Shown one piece after another: positions 11,401 to 19,031 of a stretch of DNA of 64,000 nt. Position 1 is the stretch's first letter; each line of letters opens with the position of its first letter. The translations under genes and the position numbers were made by a program. The notes under the pieces were generated by a model. It did not search any database. It worked only from the letters and a program-made list of their open reading frames with translations, and was not told the DNA's origin. Origin of the DNA: Sorangium aterium (lineage in GTDB: Bacteria; Myxococcota_A; Polyangia; Polyangiales; Polyangiaceae). The stretch spans positions 3,966,639 to 4,030,638 of the forward strand of contig NZ_JAQNDK010000001.1 in the NCBI RefSeq assembly GCF_028368935.1, read 5' to 3'.

Positions 11401-11540
11401 GGGTGCACAAGGACGATGTGCAACGGGAGATGCGCAAACGCATCAAGCGGCAGCTGCGGGCGGCGGGGTTTGCCGACGACAAGCTCGACGCGACGGCGGA
11501 CAGCATCGTCGACCTGATGAAGCGGCGCAGAGGCCGGTGA
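8496..11540 (+). CDS. hsdR: Type I restriction endonuclease, motor subunit HsdR
   Basis: Restriction and translocation subunit. The 1014-residue protein has the N-terminal PD-(D/E)xK nuclease core (PDIVVFINGIPLAVIECKSP, catalytic Glu-Cys-Lys about residue 157). The SF2 helicase motor follows: Walker A TQGSGKS (about 313), DEAH (about 426), GFTGTP and a C-terminal RecA lobe (VNRTADGK). The C-terminal helical region (LDDDPVFFTSLRERLEQI) should contact HsdM. The ATG overlaps the hsdS stop by four bases and the next gene's start overlaps its stop, so hsdM-S-R and the metallopeptidase form one transcription unit. All main motifs are intact. Confidence 0.95.
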   Translation: MTPPGNAWNELSLSEDPAVALLQKLGFRYVAPEILEAERESVKVPLLPSRLAKALKKLNPWLSDDNLHKAVRSVGAVQSATLIEASEEVYETLVHTRSFEQDLGDGRKSHDVRFFDFDNPTNNELLVTRQYAVKGAKKTIYPDIVVFINGIPLAVIECKSPKLGEAWKLEAIDQFSRYQELDDKYRELGAPRLFETVQVLIATCRQAAVYGTVTTPYRFFAEWKTTWPMTPEKLRALVGREPTAQDVTLAGLLAPQNLLDLVRNFVAFDPDRDTGRVVRKLCRYQQFTAVNKAIERARTAKKPDDRGGVVWHTQGSGKSLTMLWLALKLRRDPLHENPTLVLVTDRKDLDAQITGTFQACKFPNPERAESVRHLRELLSGPPGKTVLTTVQKFQELAATGGSSGKRAARKEHPVLSEAHNLFVLTDEAHRTQYGGLAANMRKALPNAAFFGFTGTPIDKKDRSTLSTFGPYIDTYTIEQAVADGATVPIFYEGRLPALRIIGNTLDALFDRVFADRSDEEREAIKKRYANEQTLAGAPKRVETICLDLLDHYAKAIQPGGFKAQVVACTRENAVLYKETLDRLHGPQSAIIISGSNKDATHLVKHHTSEEQRTALIDRFLAKDDPLKILVVCDMLLTGFDAPIEQVMYLDSPLKEHTLLQAIARVNRTADGKSYGLVIDYWGVSEALTEALEIFAPSEVKGAMTPKSDELPRLQARHAAAVRFFVRVKDKDDLDACVAVLEPEDVRAEFDAAFKRFSQSLDMLLPDPSALPYVADARWLGKIRQAAAAKFRDKKIDIADCGAKVRKLIEEAVAADGIEILVKPISLFAPELEEKLKKLKTPEARASEMEHAIRDEIHVRLDDDPVFFTSLRERLEQIIEDRKAKRIDAARELQRLEDEIRKKIRARAETAATLGLSETGLAIYGLISERKPLTAAEKTGNAYGKVDESKKELASLLEEQLEPQVSLVDWVHKDDVQREMRKRIKRQLRAAGFADDKLDATADSIVDLMKRRRGR

Positions 11541-12271
11541 TGCTTCCGGAGCGGTCCGAGGTGACGTGGGGCACAACGCACCTCGCCTACGAGATCCGGC
11601 GGAGCGCCCGGAGATCCACGGTGTCGATCGCGATCGACCCGGCCCTCGGGCTCGTCGTGACGGCGCCCCAGGCGACGCCCATCGCGCGGCTGGACTCGGT
11701 GGTTCGGTCGAAGGCCCACTGGATCGTCCCGCGGCTCAAGCGCCGGAGCGAGCGGCCCCCCACCTGCAGCGCGCGAGAGTTCGTGAGCGGAGAGTCGGTC
11801 CTTTATCTCGGGCGGCAGTTCCGGCTCCGCTTGCTCCCCGAGCAGGAGCCGCGCCCGCTGGCCCTCCGTGGCGGATGGCTAGAGCTGCCGCTCCCTCGGG
11901 GGCTCGCGCCCGAGCACCACGGCGCGTACGCGCGGGCGGCGCTGGTCGACTGGTACAGGCGGCGGGCCACGGAGCGCCTCCCCGCGTGGGCCGCGCCGTG
12001 GGCGCAGCGGCTCGACGTGTCGTTCCGGCGCCTCCTGGTGACCGACCAGGCCAAGCGCTGGGGGAGCTGCTCCCGCGGCGTTCTCCGGCTCAACTGGCGC
12101 ATCGTGCAGGCGCCGAGGGCGCTTGTCGACTACGTGCTCGCCCACGAGCTCACGCACCTGATCCACGATCGCCATGGGCGGGATTTTTGGGCAGCGCTCG
12201 GCAGGGTGATGCCCGACTACGAGGCGCGGAGGGCCCGCCTGGGAGAGCTCGGGCCAGCGCTTCTGTGGTGA
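11540..12271 (+). CDS. YgjP/SprT-like zinc metallopeptidase (DUF45)
   Basis: The 243-residue protein has the zincin motif HELTHLIHDRHGRDFW (about residues 200-216): two zinc His and the catalytic Glu, with a third ligand His downstream, plus the preceding RWGSCSRG block typical of the DUF45 family. This family is often the last gene of type I restriction operons. ATG at 11540 shares a base with the hsdR stop; GTG at 11537 is also possible. The role is unproven; processing or turnover of the restriction complex is a reasonable guess from position only. Confidence 0.88.
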   Translation: MLPERSEVTWGTTHLAYEIRRSARRSTVSIAIDPALGLVVTAPQATPIARLDSVVRSKAHWIVPRLKRRSERPPTCSAREFVSGESVLYLGRQFRLRLLPEQEPRPLALRGGWLELPLPRGLAPEHHGAYARAALVDWYRRRATERLPAWAAPWAQRLDVSFRRLLVTDQAKRWGSCSRGVLRLNWRIVQAPRALVDYVLAHELTHLIHDRHGRDFWAALGRVMPDYEARRARLGELGPALLW

Positions 12272-12370
12272 CCCTTTCTCGCCCTACCGCCGCTCCTTCT
12301 CGCCAGGCGTGCCGCAGTCTGGCGAGGCGCGTGCGATCGAGCCTGCCGTGACCTAACCTCCGCCAGGCAA

Positions 12371-12637
12371 CTACCCTTTCTTCGGCCGGCCGCGCTTCAC
12401 CTCCGGCAGTTCCCGCCGGCGGAACAGCACCCCAGGCGGCACGCGGAGCACGTCGGCCAGCTTCACGAGGACTGCCACCCCGACGTTGGTCTTGGCGCGC
12501 TCGATCTCCTGGAGGAAGCGGAGGGCGATCCCAGCTGCTTCGGCAAGCTCTTGCTGCGTCATGCCGCGCTTCAGGCGGATCCGACGGACGTTGGCCGCGA
12601 TGAAGCCGAGCACCTCCTCCAGTCGAGCATCAGGCAT
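12371..12637 (-). CDS. XRE-family helix-turn-helix regulator, 88 aa
   Basis: A compact Cro/C1-type domain fills the protein: RIRLKRGMTQQELAEAAGIA forms helices 2 and 3, with the recognition turn just after TQQELAEA; the C-terminus is basic (VKRGRPKKG). It is convergent with the restriction operon and resembles small regulators that control neighbouring restriction or mobile genes. Target operators are not identifiable here. Confidence 0.85.
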   Translation of the reverse strand: MPDARLEEVLGFIAANVRRIRLKRGMTQQELAEAAGIALRFLQEIERAKTNVGVAVLVKLADVLRVPPGVLFRRRELPEVKRGRPKKG

Positions 12638-12801
12638 GGCGAAGGTGTGGCCTCCTGTCCAATCTGAAATGACGCGGCATACAGCGCATTTCTATTGCCG
12701 TGCCCTCCTGCACCACCTAAGCTTCCCAGACGCAAGTGCTGCCCGCGACGGCGCCAACCGTCCGGGCAGCGTGGCCGAACCCCGCTTGCACGAGGTCCGA
12801 C

Positions 12802-13452
12802 ATGGAAACAGTACGTCCACGCCCTGAACGGGGCCAAGAGATCGATCCGTCCTCCCGCCGCCGCCCCCGTCCAGCTGCTTGCAGCCGGCTCGCCGGTCTG
12901 CCTAGAGGCCGGCACCAGCCATCTCACCCCGCCGTCTACCTCGAAGCCACCGCGCTCCTCGAACAGCGTCCGCTCATCCGCAGCACCCTCCGCGCCCGCG
13001 GCGTTCTCCCCGCCGATCTCGACGACGTCACGCAGGACACCGTCCTCGGCGCGTGGCGCAGCATGCGCGCCGGCCGCTTCCGCCCGCCCCCGGCTCTTGC
13101 TCCCGCCGACGCCCTCCGCACCTGGCTCGCCGGTGTCGCCTCGCGACAGGCTTCGCACTACCGAGACAAGGCCTACCGCCGGCACGAAGCATCCCCGCTC
13201 GATCTTCAGCGTCTCTCCGCGTTCGCCACCCCCTCTCCGGAGGAGCGCCTCGTCGCGCGCGGTTTGCTTCGTGCCTTCAACCGCCTCCGCCCTGAGCTTC
13301 GCGAGGTCTTGGCGCTCACCGCCACCGGCCTGACGATGCTCGAGATCGCCGAATCCCTCGCAATCCCAAGGCCGACGGTGGCTACGCGGCTCCGTCTGGC
13401 GCGGCGCCTGTTCGCCCGCTCCCTCGCTCGCTGCCGGAGGTGGTCGCGATGA
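12802..13452 (+). CDS. RNA polymerase sigma factor, sigma-70/ECF type
   Basis: Region 2 is seen as ADLDDVTQDTVLGAWRSM, with the Asp-rich core-binding helix. Region 4 follows as LRPELREVLALTATGLTMLE then IAESLAIPRPTVATRLRLAR, a helix-turn-helix for -35 recognition. The start at 12802 (METVRPRP) is preferred over the ATG at 12736, which adds an unlikely leader. The N-terminal 60 residues are Pro/Arg-rich and unassigned. The stop overlaps the next micro-ORF (ATGA), so it is coupled to the RadC-like gene. No anti-sigma factor is adjacent. The target regulon is unknown. Confidence 0.8.
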   Translation: METVRPRPERGQEIDPSSRRRPRPAACSRLAGLPRGRHQPSHPAVYLEATALLEQRPLIRSTLRARGVLPADLDDVTQDTVLGAWRSMRAGRFRPPPALAPADALRTWLAGVASRQASHYRDKAYRRHEASPLDLQRLSAFATPSPEERLVARGLLRAFNRLRPELREVLALTATGLTMLEIAESLAIPRPTVATRLRLARRLFARSLARCRRWSR

Positions 13453-13547
13453 GCCGCGCCGTGCAGAGCGCCTGCATGAAGGCGCTCGCGGATCTCCTCC
13501 CGGCCCTCGACCCGCCGCGCTTAGCGCCCGCCAAGGGGGCGTCATGA
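13449..13547 (+). CDS. Micro-ORF, 32 aa, coupled between sigma factor and RadC-like gene
   Basis: ATG at 13449 overlaps the sigma factor stop by four bases (ATGA) and the TGA at 13545 overlaps the next ATG in the same way. The product begins MSRAVQSACMKALADLLPAL and is a short amphipathic helix candidate. Two exact ATGA junctions argue it is translated, at least to carry ribosomes to the RadC-like gene. No homology recognised. Confidence 0.5.
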   Translation: MSRAVQSACMKALADLLPALDPPRLAPAKGAS

Positions 13548-14173
13548 GCGAGGCGGCCGAGAGCCCCCCTGCCGCCACGCTCGTCGACGTGCCCACCGCC
13601 CCAGAGGCCACGCTCGTCGACTTGGTGCTCGGCCTGCCCGGTGCGGCCTCGCGCGTGCTCGCCATGCACGGCCTGCTGGAACTCGGGCACCTGACGCCCT
13701 ACGCGGTCGCGCAGCGGACCGAGCTTGCGCCCGAAGACGCGCTGCGGCTGCTGGCCGCCCTGGAGCTCGGGCGGCGCGTGCACGCCGCGCGCACGCGCCG
13801 CCCGAGGCGCTTGCGCTCGCCGCGAGACATCGCCCGCTTCTTCGAACCCATGCTCGCCCACCTCGTGCACGAGGAGCTCTGGATGGCGGCGCTCGACGTA
13901 CACCACGGCGTGCGCGGCGTCCGCATGCTCTCGCGCGGCGGACTCATCAGCACCGTCGTCCAGCAGACGGATGTGCTGCGTGCCTCGCTCGAGATGACCG
14001 CCACCTCGTTCGTGCTCTGTCACAACCATCCAAGCGGCGACCCGAAGCCCACCGACGAGGACGTGTTCCTGACCAACGCTGTGGAGCACGCCGCGCACCT
14101 GCTCGGGGTACCCCTCGCCGATCACGTCATCGTCACGCCTGCCGGGCGCTTCTCCTCCGTGTTCCGGCGCTGA
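13544..14173 (+). CDS. RadC-like JAB/MPN domain protein
   Basis: The 209-residue protein has an N-terminal helical segment and a C-terminal JAB/MPN metalloprotein core: LSRGGLISTVVQQTDVLRAS, then HNHPSGDPKPTDED (about residues 160-172) with the two zinc His and acidic ligand, then LADHVIVTP. This is the RadC C-terminal domain; its biochemical role is unresolved in the family, and many copies sit in mobile and defence islands. A variant N-terminal half replaces the usual UPF0758 helix-hairpin-helix. Coupled to the two upstream ORFs. Confidence 0.82.
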   Translation: MSEAAESPPAATLVDVPTAPEATLVDLVLGLPGAASRVLAMHGLLELGHLTPYAVAQRTELAPEDALRLLAALELGRRVHAARTRRPRRLRSPRDIARFFEPMLAHLVHEELWMAALDVHHGVRGVRMLSRGGLISTVVQQTDVLRASLEMTATSFVLCHNHPSGDPKPTDEDVFLTNAVEHAAHLLGVPLADHVIVTPAGRFSSVFRR

Positions 14174-14841
14174 CGCCGGTCCGGGGCTGCGGCCGGGCCT
14201 GCGTGACGCCAACACACGTCGGCAATTGCCGTTGTCGCCGGCATCTCCTCACGGATGGGGGGCGGACCCCCGGGCAACTTCCGAGCCACGCGGTACAACA
14301 TCTCCCGTGAATCCTCCAGCAACCGAAACCCGCAAGTTGCCCGCCGCGGAGCCATGCTGCCGTTGAAGGCGAGCGCGATGGGAACGGACCTGCCCCTCAT
14401 CATCGACGGATCCAGTTACCGCCAGCACCTCGCCGAGCCCGGGGACAGGTAGGCTGGCGAGCGCTCCACGCGCCGGGGCGAGTGCGCCGCGATCTGGCCT
14501 GCCCAGTTGTAAGCGGCCACTCAGTTCCGCCGGCACCTCCCCCAGCACTGGGACGGGCGCGCCGGCGAGCACTCCGCGCACGGAGCGAGCGCGCCGCGAC
14601 GTCACATGCCCCTCGTCGCACCAGGATCACGATCACGCCGCTCGCGGCCAGCACGGTGTGGTGCCGGTGAATCGTCGAAGAGGTCCGGAGATGATCAGCC
14701 CGAGGGCGCCGCCGATGGTGGGTGGGGGCAGCCGAGCTGCCCTCCTTGCGGGCCTCCCCCGCCCAGCGCCCGCGACGTGAGGCGGTGCGCCACGGAGACA
14801 CAGTCGTCTAAGATCGCTACCCTGGCGGCACCGAGACGCGC
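14174..14841. other. Intergenic region with no clear gene
   Basis: Several short frames exist on both strands, but none shows a motif, a consistent start or a ribosome site. Related wording (gcgagcgctcc.. and gcgagcactcc.., each followed by an Arg-Gly-Glu-like frame) around 14455-14600 hints at decayed repeat DNA. I see nothing I can name. Confidence 0.3.
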
Positions 14842-16719
14842 ATGCCCACCCTCCGCCTCGCTGCAGCTCAGCTCCACTACCACCCCGCTTTCGAAGGAAA
14901 CGGCCAGCAACCCCTCCGCGAGCCCACCGGCACATGAGAAGGCGCCAGCCTTTCGGCCCTGCGCGCCAACACCCCCGAGGGTGAGCGCCTTCTGCGGCAG
15001 CTCCGCGAGCGCATCGAGAAGGTGTATCTTATCGCCTATCGCCCCCGCCTCAAGGCCGTCGTCCGCTTCGCGGCCGGCCTCGCGATCGATCTGCTGGTGC
15101 TGCCCGAGTATGCCGTGCCGCTCGCGCTCTTGCCCGCGGTGGCCGAGGCCGCGGGCGAGCGCATGACCGTTATCGCGGGCACGCACACCGTGACGCCCGA
15201 GGGGGTGCGCAAGTCGGGCCTCTACGAAAAGCTCGCGTTCACGCCCAAGCCAACGATCGGATCGGCGGTGGCGCCGGTGCTGCGGGGCGGGCGCGCGGTT
15301 GCGGCGGTGCTCAAACTCAGCGCCTCGCAGTGGGAGCCGGATCTCCGGCTCGGGTCGGCGTGGGAGCCGGTGCTGATCGGGGAGGAACGGCTCGGGGTCC
15401 TCATCTGCCTCGACTTCCTCAAGCTGCGCGACGGAGACGTGGCGCCGAAGGTCGGGCCGCGTTTCGACCACTGCTCGCTGTTTGCGGTGCCGTCCCTGAC
15501 GCCGATGCTGAGTGTGGGGCACTTCGCGTCCAACGGGGAAGAGGGGATCTACGGCTACGGGCGGCCGGTGGTGTATGCGAACCGGGCGCGGGAGGGCGGG
15601 ACGCGGATCTTCGTGGTCGGGGCGGAGAGCGCGGAGGGTGCGGGGATCCTCGCGGCAGGGACGTCGCCGCCGGTGTTGCCGGCGGGGGTGGAGGGGGTGG
15701 TGATGGCGGAGGTGCGCTTCGGGGAGATGCGGGAGCGGTATCGGCCCGTGGTGTCGTCTCGGCCGCTGGGGGCAGCCGTGGTGCTGGACGCGGGGGCGTG
15801 GCCGGAACTGCGGGCCGCGGAGGAAGCACTGCTTTCGGCGGGGGAGGCGGAGCAGGCATTCGCGCAGGTCGAGGCGGGGGAGCAGGTGTTCCGGAAGGCG
15901 GCTGTGGAGCAGCGGTTGCCGGCGATTGCGCGGGAGCGATGGGGGTGGCTCGGGGACGGCGCACCGGGAATCACGCAGATAGATCACCTGCACGTCCTGG
16001 CACGGGATGTCTGGGTGGAAGGGGTCGCATCGGAGGCGGAGATCGAGCGGGCGCTGGTGGAGGGGGCGGCGCAGGTGCTGCGGGAAGTGGAGAAAGCGGC
16101 GCCGACGGGGTCGAAGGTCGTGACGGTCCGGGGGTTGCTGGAAGGGGAGGTGTTGAAGCGGTTCGAGGGGGTGGCGGCGGACGCGGAGGTGCTGAAGGGG
16201 GTGACAGAAGGGCTCGTGCCGGAGCCGGAGCGGGTGTCGCTGCCAGGGCCGGCGGAGGATGGGTCGTTCCAGCGGTGGGTCATGGATCCGGGACCGTTTC
16301 CGGTGAAGCTGACGAAGCGCGGGTATACGGCCTACCGCCAGACTTCCGATAAGCAGTGGCTCCGTGTGGAAGAAGTGATCGACAAGGACCGCGGCCGGTC
16401 TTACATCAGTCATCCCGTAGCCAAGCGCGCAGAAATGGCAATTGAGCGAGGCGCCGGACTCTTGGCGCTCTGGGGACACGCACCTGCATGGGTTGCGAGC
16501 GGCCCTGGGGGCTTCGAGTATATCGTCTTGACGAACGGGCGTCCGATCGTCTGTGCCAATGCAGGCATGCCTTCCGAGGAACACATGCGAGATGCGAGGA
16601 CCCCCACTAGTACTACAGCCGTACTTGGTCCGAGGTGCGGCTGTAGGCATCGAAATCGTCGAGAAATCCCTGTCCGTTTGCCGTCTACAGCCGCAGATGG
16701 GCCGCAAGTACGGCTGTAG
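14842..16719 (+). pseudogene. Carbon-nitrogen hydrolase (nitrilase superfamily) with in-frame TGA
   Basis: The ATG at 14842 starts MPTLRLAAAQLHYHPAFEG, the usual beginning of a carbon-nitrogen hydrolase. An in-frame TGA at 14935 follows; the same frame then continues unbroken to 16719. Downstream it has the catalytic Glu (LPEYAVP, about codon 89), Lys (AVLKLSASQWEPD, about 156) and Cys (LICLDF, about 189), so the triad is intact but the first 31 codons are cut off. The last 38 codons are supplied by a 119-bp inverted-repeat element. A start downstream (GTG at 15022) would lack the first strand. Either decayed, a readthrough case, or a base error in the sequence. Confidence 0.75.
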
Positions 16720-16725
16720 TACTAG
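16607..16725. repeat. 119-bp MITE-like element with perfect 20-bp inverted ends
   Basis: CTAGTACTACAGCCGTACTT at 16607-16626 is the exact reverse complement of 16706-16725. A second, inner pair (GCGGCTGTAG / CTACAGCCGC) lies within. There is no internal gene. It sits in the 3' end of the hydrolase gene and probably replaced its natural terminus. A related end (CTAGTACGACAGCCGCAC) occurs at 40245 in a broken sigma gene. Confidence 0.55.
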
Positions 16726-16763
16726 AGCGCCAATCATATTGAAAACCGTCTCATTCCAATAGG

Positions 16764-17360
16764 TTACGCCGCCTCCATCAGCCGCTGGGCAGACTCGAGA
16801 TTCTGGATCGCTGCTGCGCGCCGGAGGTCGAACAGGTTTCTCCTGGCGCCGATGTAGCGCGCGCTGTGTCCTTTGCGCGCCGCGATGTGGGCGAGGGCAT
16901 GCTCCACAGGGATCCGCTGCCGGAGCACGGCGCGTCCTGGCCCGGTCTGCTGCAGCTTCCGGAACTTGCTCTGCAAAGCTTCGTCCTCGGCTATGGATAC
17001 GGTCCGCCCTCGTCCCGACGCGGCTTGGGTGCATTTGGCTCGGAGGGGGCACGCACCACACTCCTCGGGATCGAACTCGACCGTGTCGCCCGGCTCGAAC
17101 ATTTCGACCTGGCCCGCGGGACACGTGATTGTCTTGGCGCGCAGGTCGATCTTGAAGTCGCGCTTGCTGAACATGTCAGGTCTGCGAGCCCGCTGCCCCC
17201 ACGGCTTCGAGAACACCTGGCCGTCATCGCGGATTACATCGTCCACGACGGGACTGTTCACGTAGGCGCGATCGATGTGCAGCTCAACGAGGCGTCGCCC
17301 CTGATGCTGGATGTCCTTGGCGATCGGCGGGGGAACGGGGACGTGTGTCCTCGTGCCGCG
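16764..17360 (-). pseudogene. IS1182-family transposase, C-terminal half
   Basis: From about 17360 down to TAA at 16764 the minus strand reads DRAYVNSPVVDDVIRDDGQV, a Cys cluster (CGACPLRAKC) and IPVEHALAHIAARKGHSARY, the C-terminal DDE and Cys-ligand pattern of IS1182-type transposases. The N-terminal half, with the first catalytic Asp residues, is absent; the open frame upstream runs into unrelated DNA and an IS66 end. Confidence 0.75.
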
Positions 17361-17615
17361 CCGGGTGCTTCCAGATTGTAATCGAGCTCTCGGTTTCGCA
17401 CCGAGGCGCCGCGCGCACCTCGTTCTCGGCAACTCGGTCCCCCTGGGAGCGAAATCTAGGCTGAGAGAGCGGCTGAGCGGGGCGCGCACGCGCGGATCGG
17501 ACCGTACCCAGGCAACCACCGTGGAGTACGTTTTGTCGCGACGGGTCGGCATAGCCAAAAGCAAAGCTAGCACATCAACTCTCCACGGTAAACAGCCGCA
17601 GAGGGAGGTGTACTC

Positions 17616-18023
17616 GTAACCGCCCGACCATGGCCACGGGCGCGGCCCGTTGCGGCGCTCGTCAGGGTCGACGAGACTGAACGCGGGGCGGCGTCGGCCC
17701 ACGGCCCGGGGCGAGCACAGGGCCGGGCCTGGAACGGTGCCCGCCGAGGCGGCCTCCGCCCGCGTCGCGCCGAGGTCTGCGTTGTTCAGGTCGCGTCGGC
17801 GTCGCCGGTGGTCGGAGCAGCGCGCGACGAGCTCGCCCAGGCGTCGGGCAGCAGTTCGTGCAGCCGCTCGCGCGGCCAGCCCGCCTGCAACTTGCCGATT
17901 ACGTCCGTCGCCCAGGTGAGCGGGTTGGCTCCGTGTATCCGACACGAGCCGAAGATCGTATAGCCGATGGCCAGGCGCTTAGCTCCCTTGTCGGAGCCCG
18001 CGAACAAGTAGTTTTTCCTGTTA
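17616..18023 (-). pseudogene. IS66 end plus tnpC C-terminal remnant (copy A)
   Basis: The left edge GTAACCGCCCGACCATGGCC matches the terminal repeat of the intact IS66 at 23.6-26.3 kb. Inside, the minus strand encodes RKNYLFAGSDKGAKRLAIGY and WATDVIGKLQAGWPR, nearly identical to the C-terminus of that element's TnpC. The fragment ends abruptly at the 18021 palindrome. It is one of three such IS66 tails in the window. Confidence 0.8.
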
Positions 18024-18040
18024 TGTGGAGCTCCACATAA
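18021..18040. repeat. Perfect 20-bp palindrome at an IS66-IS66 junction
   Basis: TTATGTGGAGCTCCACATAA reads the same on both strands. It joins two IS66 transposase tails that face each other, each starting at the same Arg/Lys-Lys-Asn position of the protein. It may be a fused pair of element ends or a recombination scar. Confidence 0.6.
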
Positions 18041-18044
18041 AAGA

Positions 18045-18308
18045 AAGAACTGGATTTTCGTCGGCAGCAACGACGGCGCCGAGTGGAATGCCACCATCCT
18101 CTCGCTCATCGCCTCCTGTGCGCTGCACGGCATCGAGCCCTGGGCTTACTTGCGCGACGTGCTCATCCTGCTGCCCACTTGGCCGCCCGAGAGTTTCATT
18201 GAGCTCGCTCCCAAGTCCTGGAAGCAGACCCTCGAGCACGCCGATGCTCGGCAGCGGCTCGCGGCCAGTCCGTGGCCCCGCGGCGCGCCGGCTGCGACGC
18301 CCAGCTGA
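18045..18308 (+). pseudogene. IS66 tnpC C-terminal remnant of a different subgroup
   Basis: The frame reads KNWIFVGSNDGAEWNATILS, then LIASCALHGIEPWAYLRDVL and LIELAPKSW-like residues to TGA at 18306. This is the C-terminal tail of an IS66-family TnpC of another lineage than copy A. No start and no catalytic residues: a fragment only. Confidence 0.75.
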
Positions 18309-18731
18309 CCGCGGCTCCCCCTCGTCGGCCACTGCCGCCCCCTCGCCGGCCGCCGGGCGTGCGGCTCGCCGGCTTGGGCGTGCTGGCACGACCTCATCGA
18401 CGCTCCCCCTGTCGAGGCGTGGCGTCCGGCACCTTCTCGGCCTCGGCAACGCCGGCTTCGTCGGAGCATCGGCCGCCCTCGGCTTCGTCGTGCGCCGGCG
18501 GACCACCACGCTGGCCGCGGCGCCGGGGGCCATCACGCCTTCCGCTCGCTGCCGGTCACCGCCACGCTTCTCCGTAGGCCGCTCTCGCTCTCGCATCGCG
18601 CCGCGAATCTACGGCGTCTGCCCACACCCGGCGAGAATGGGGTCTACAGCACGGATACCCCTTTCCGAGCCCGTCGAGGAGCTGAAACTACCCAGCCCCT
18701 GTCCGGCCGCGAGCGCGTGCGTTAACGCAAT
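18309..18731. other. Degenerate DNA downstream of IS66 remnants
   Basis: No gene can be supported. Both strands carry only Arg/Pro/Ala-rich frames without motifs. Probably decayed element or flank sequence. Confidence 0.3.
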
Positions 18732-18977
18732 ATGGAAGACCGCGCGCGCCATCGACGGTGGCGGTCGACGTGCCTCCGGCTCCTTCCTGTGATCACTGTG
18801 ACTGCACGAACTGCGGAGGAATGCCTGGCTGCTGCGGGTAGCGCGGGCGAGGCGATCGCGGCCGCGGTGCTCGCGGGCGCGGCGCTTCTGGTCGACGAGG
18901 CGCTAAATTTGCTCGGGCTGCTCGATCTGCTGGCCTCGGTCCCACGAGCGGACGTGGGTGCCGGCGGTGAACGGTGA
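18732..18977 (+). CDS. Small hypothetical protein, about 81 aa
   Basis: ATG at 18732; the C-terminal 60 residues (EECLAAAGSAGEAIAAAVLA then LVDEALNLLGLLDLLASVPR) form a hydrophobic, Ala/Leu-rich stretch that could be a helix pair or membrane hairpin. No motif and no ribosome site of note. It may be real but isolated; it ends about 50 bases from the stop of the convergent Cys-rich lipoprotein gene. Confidence 0.3.
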   Translation: MEDRARHRRWRSTCLRLLPVITVTARTAEECLAAAGSAGEAIAAAVLAGAALLVDEALNLLGLLDLLASVPRADVGAGGER

Positions 18978-19031
18978 ACGCCAGCGATCACGGGGCCGCG
19001 GTATTCACCGATCGGACGCGGGACGCGATAA

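Noticed and set aside
8289..11576. 1095-codon frame antisense to hsdR
   Set aside because: Shadow of HsdR; low-complexity Arg/Leu/Glu composition and no motif, while hsdR has every catalytic block.
14695..17124. 809-codon minus-strand frame over the hydrolase gene
   Set aside because: His/Arg/Pro-rich shadow; the plus strand has the Glu-Lys-Cys hydrolase triad.
17361..17945. N-terminal extension of the IS1182 frame
   Set aside because: Open by chance; it passes through antisense IS66 end sequence and unrelated DNA with no transposase motifs.
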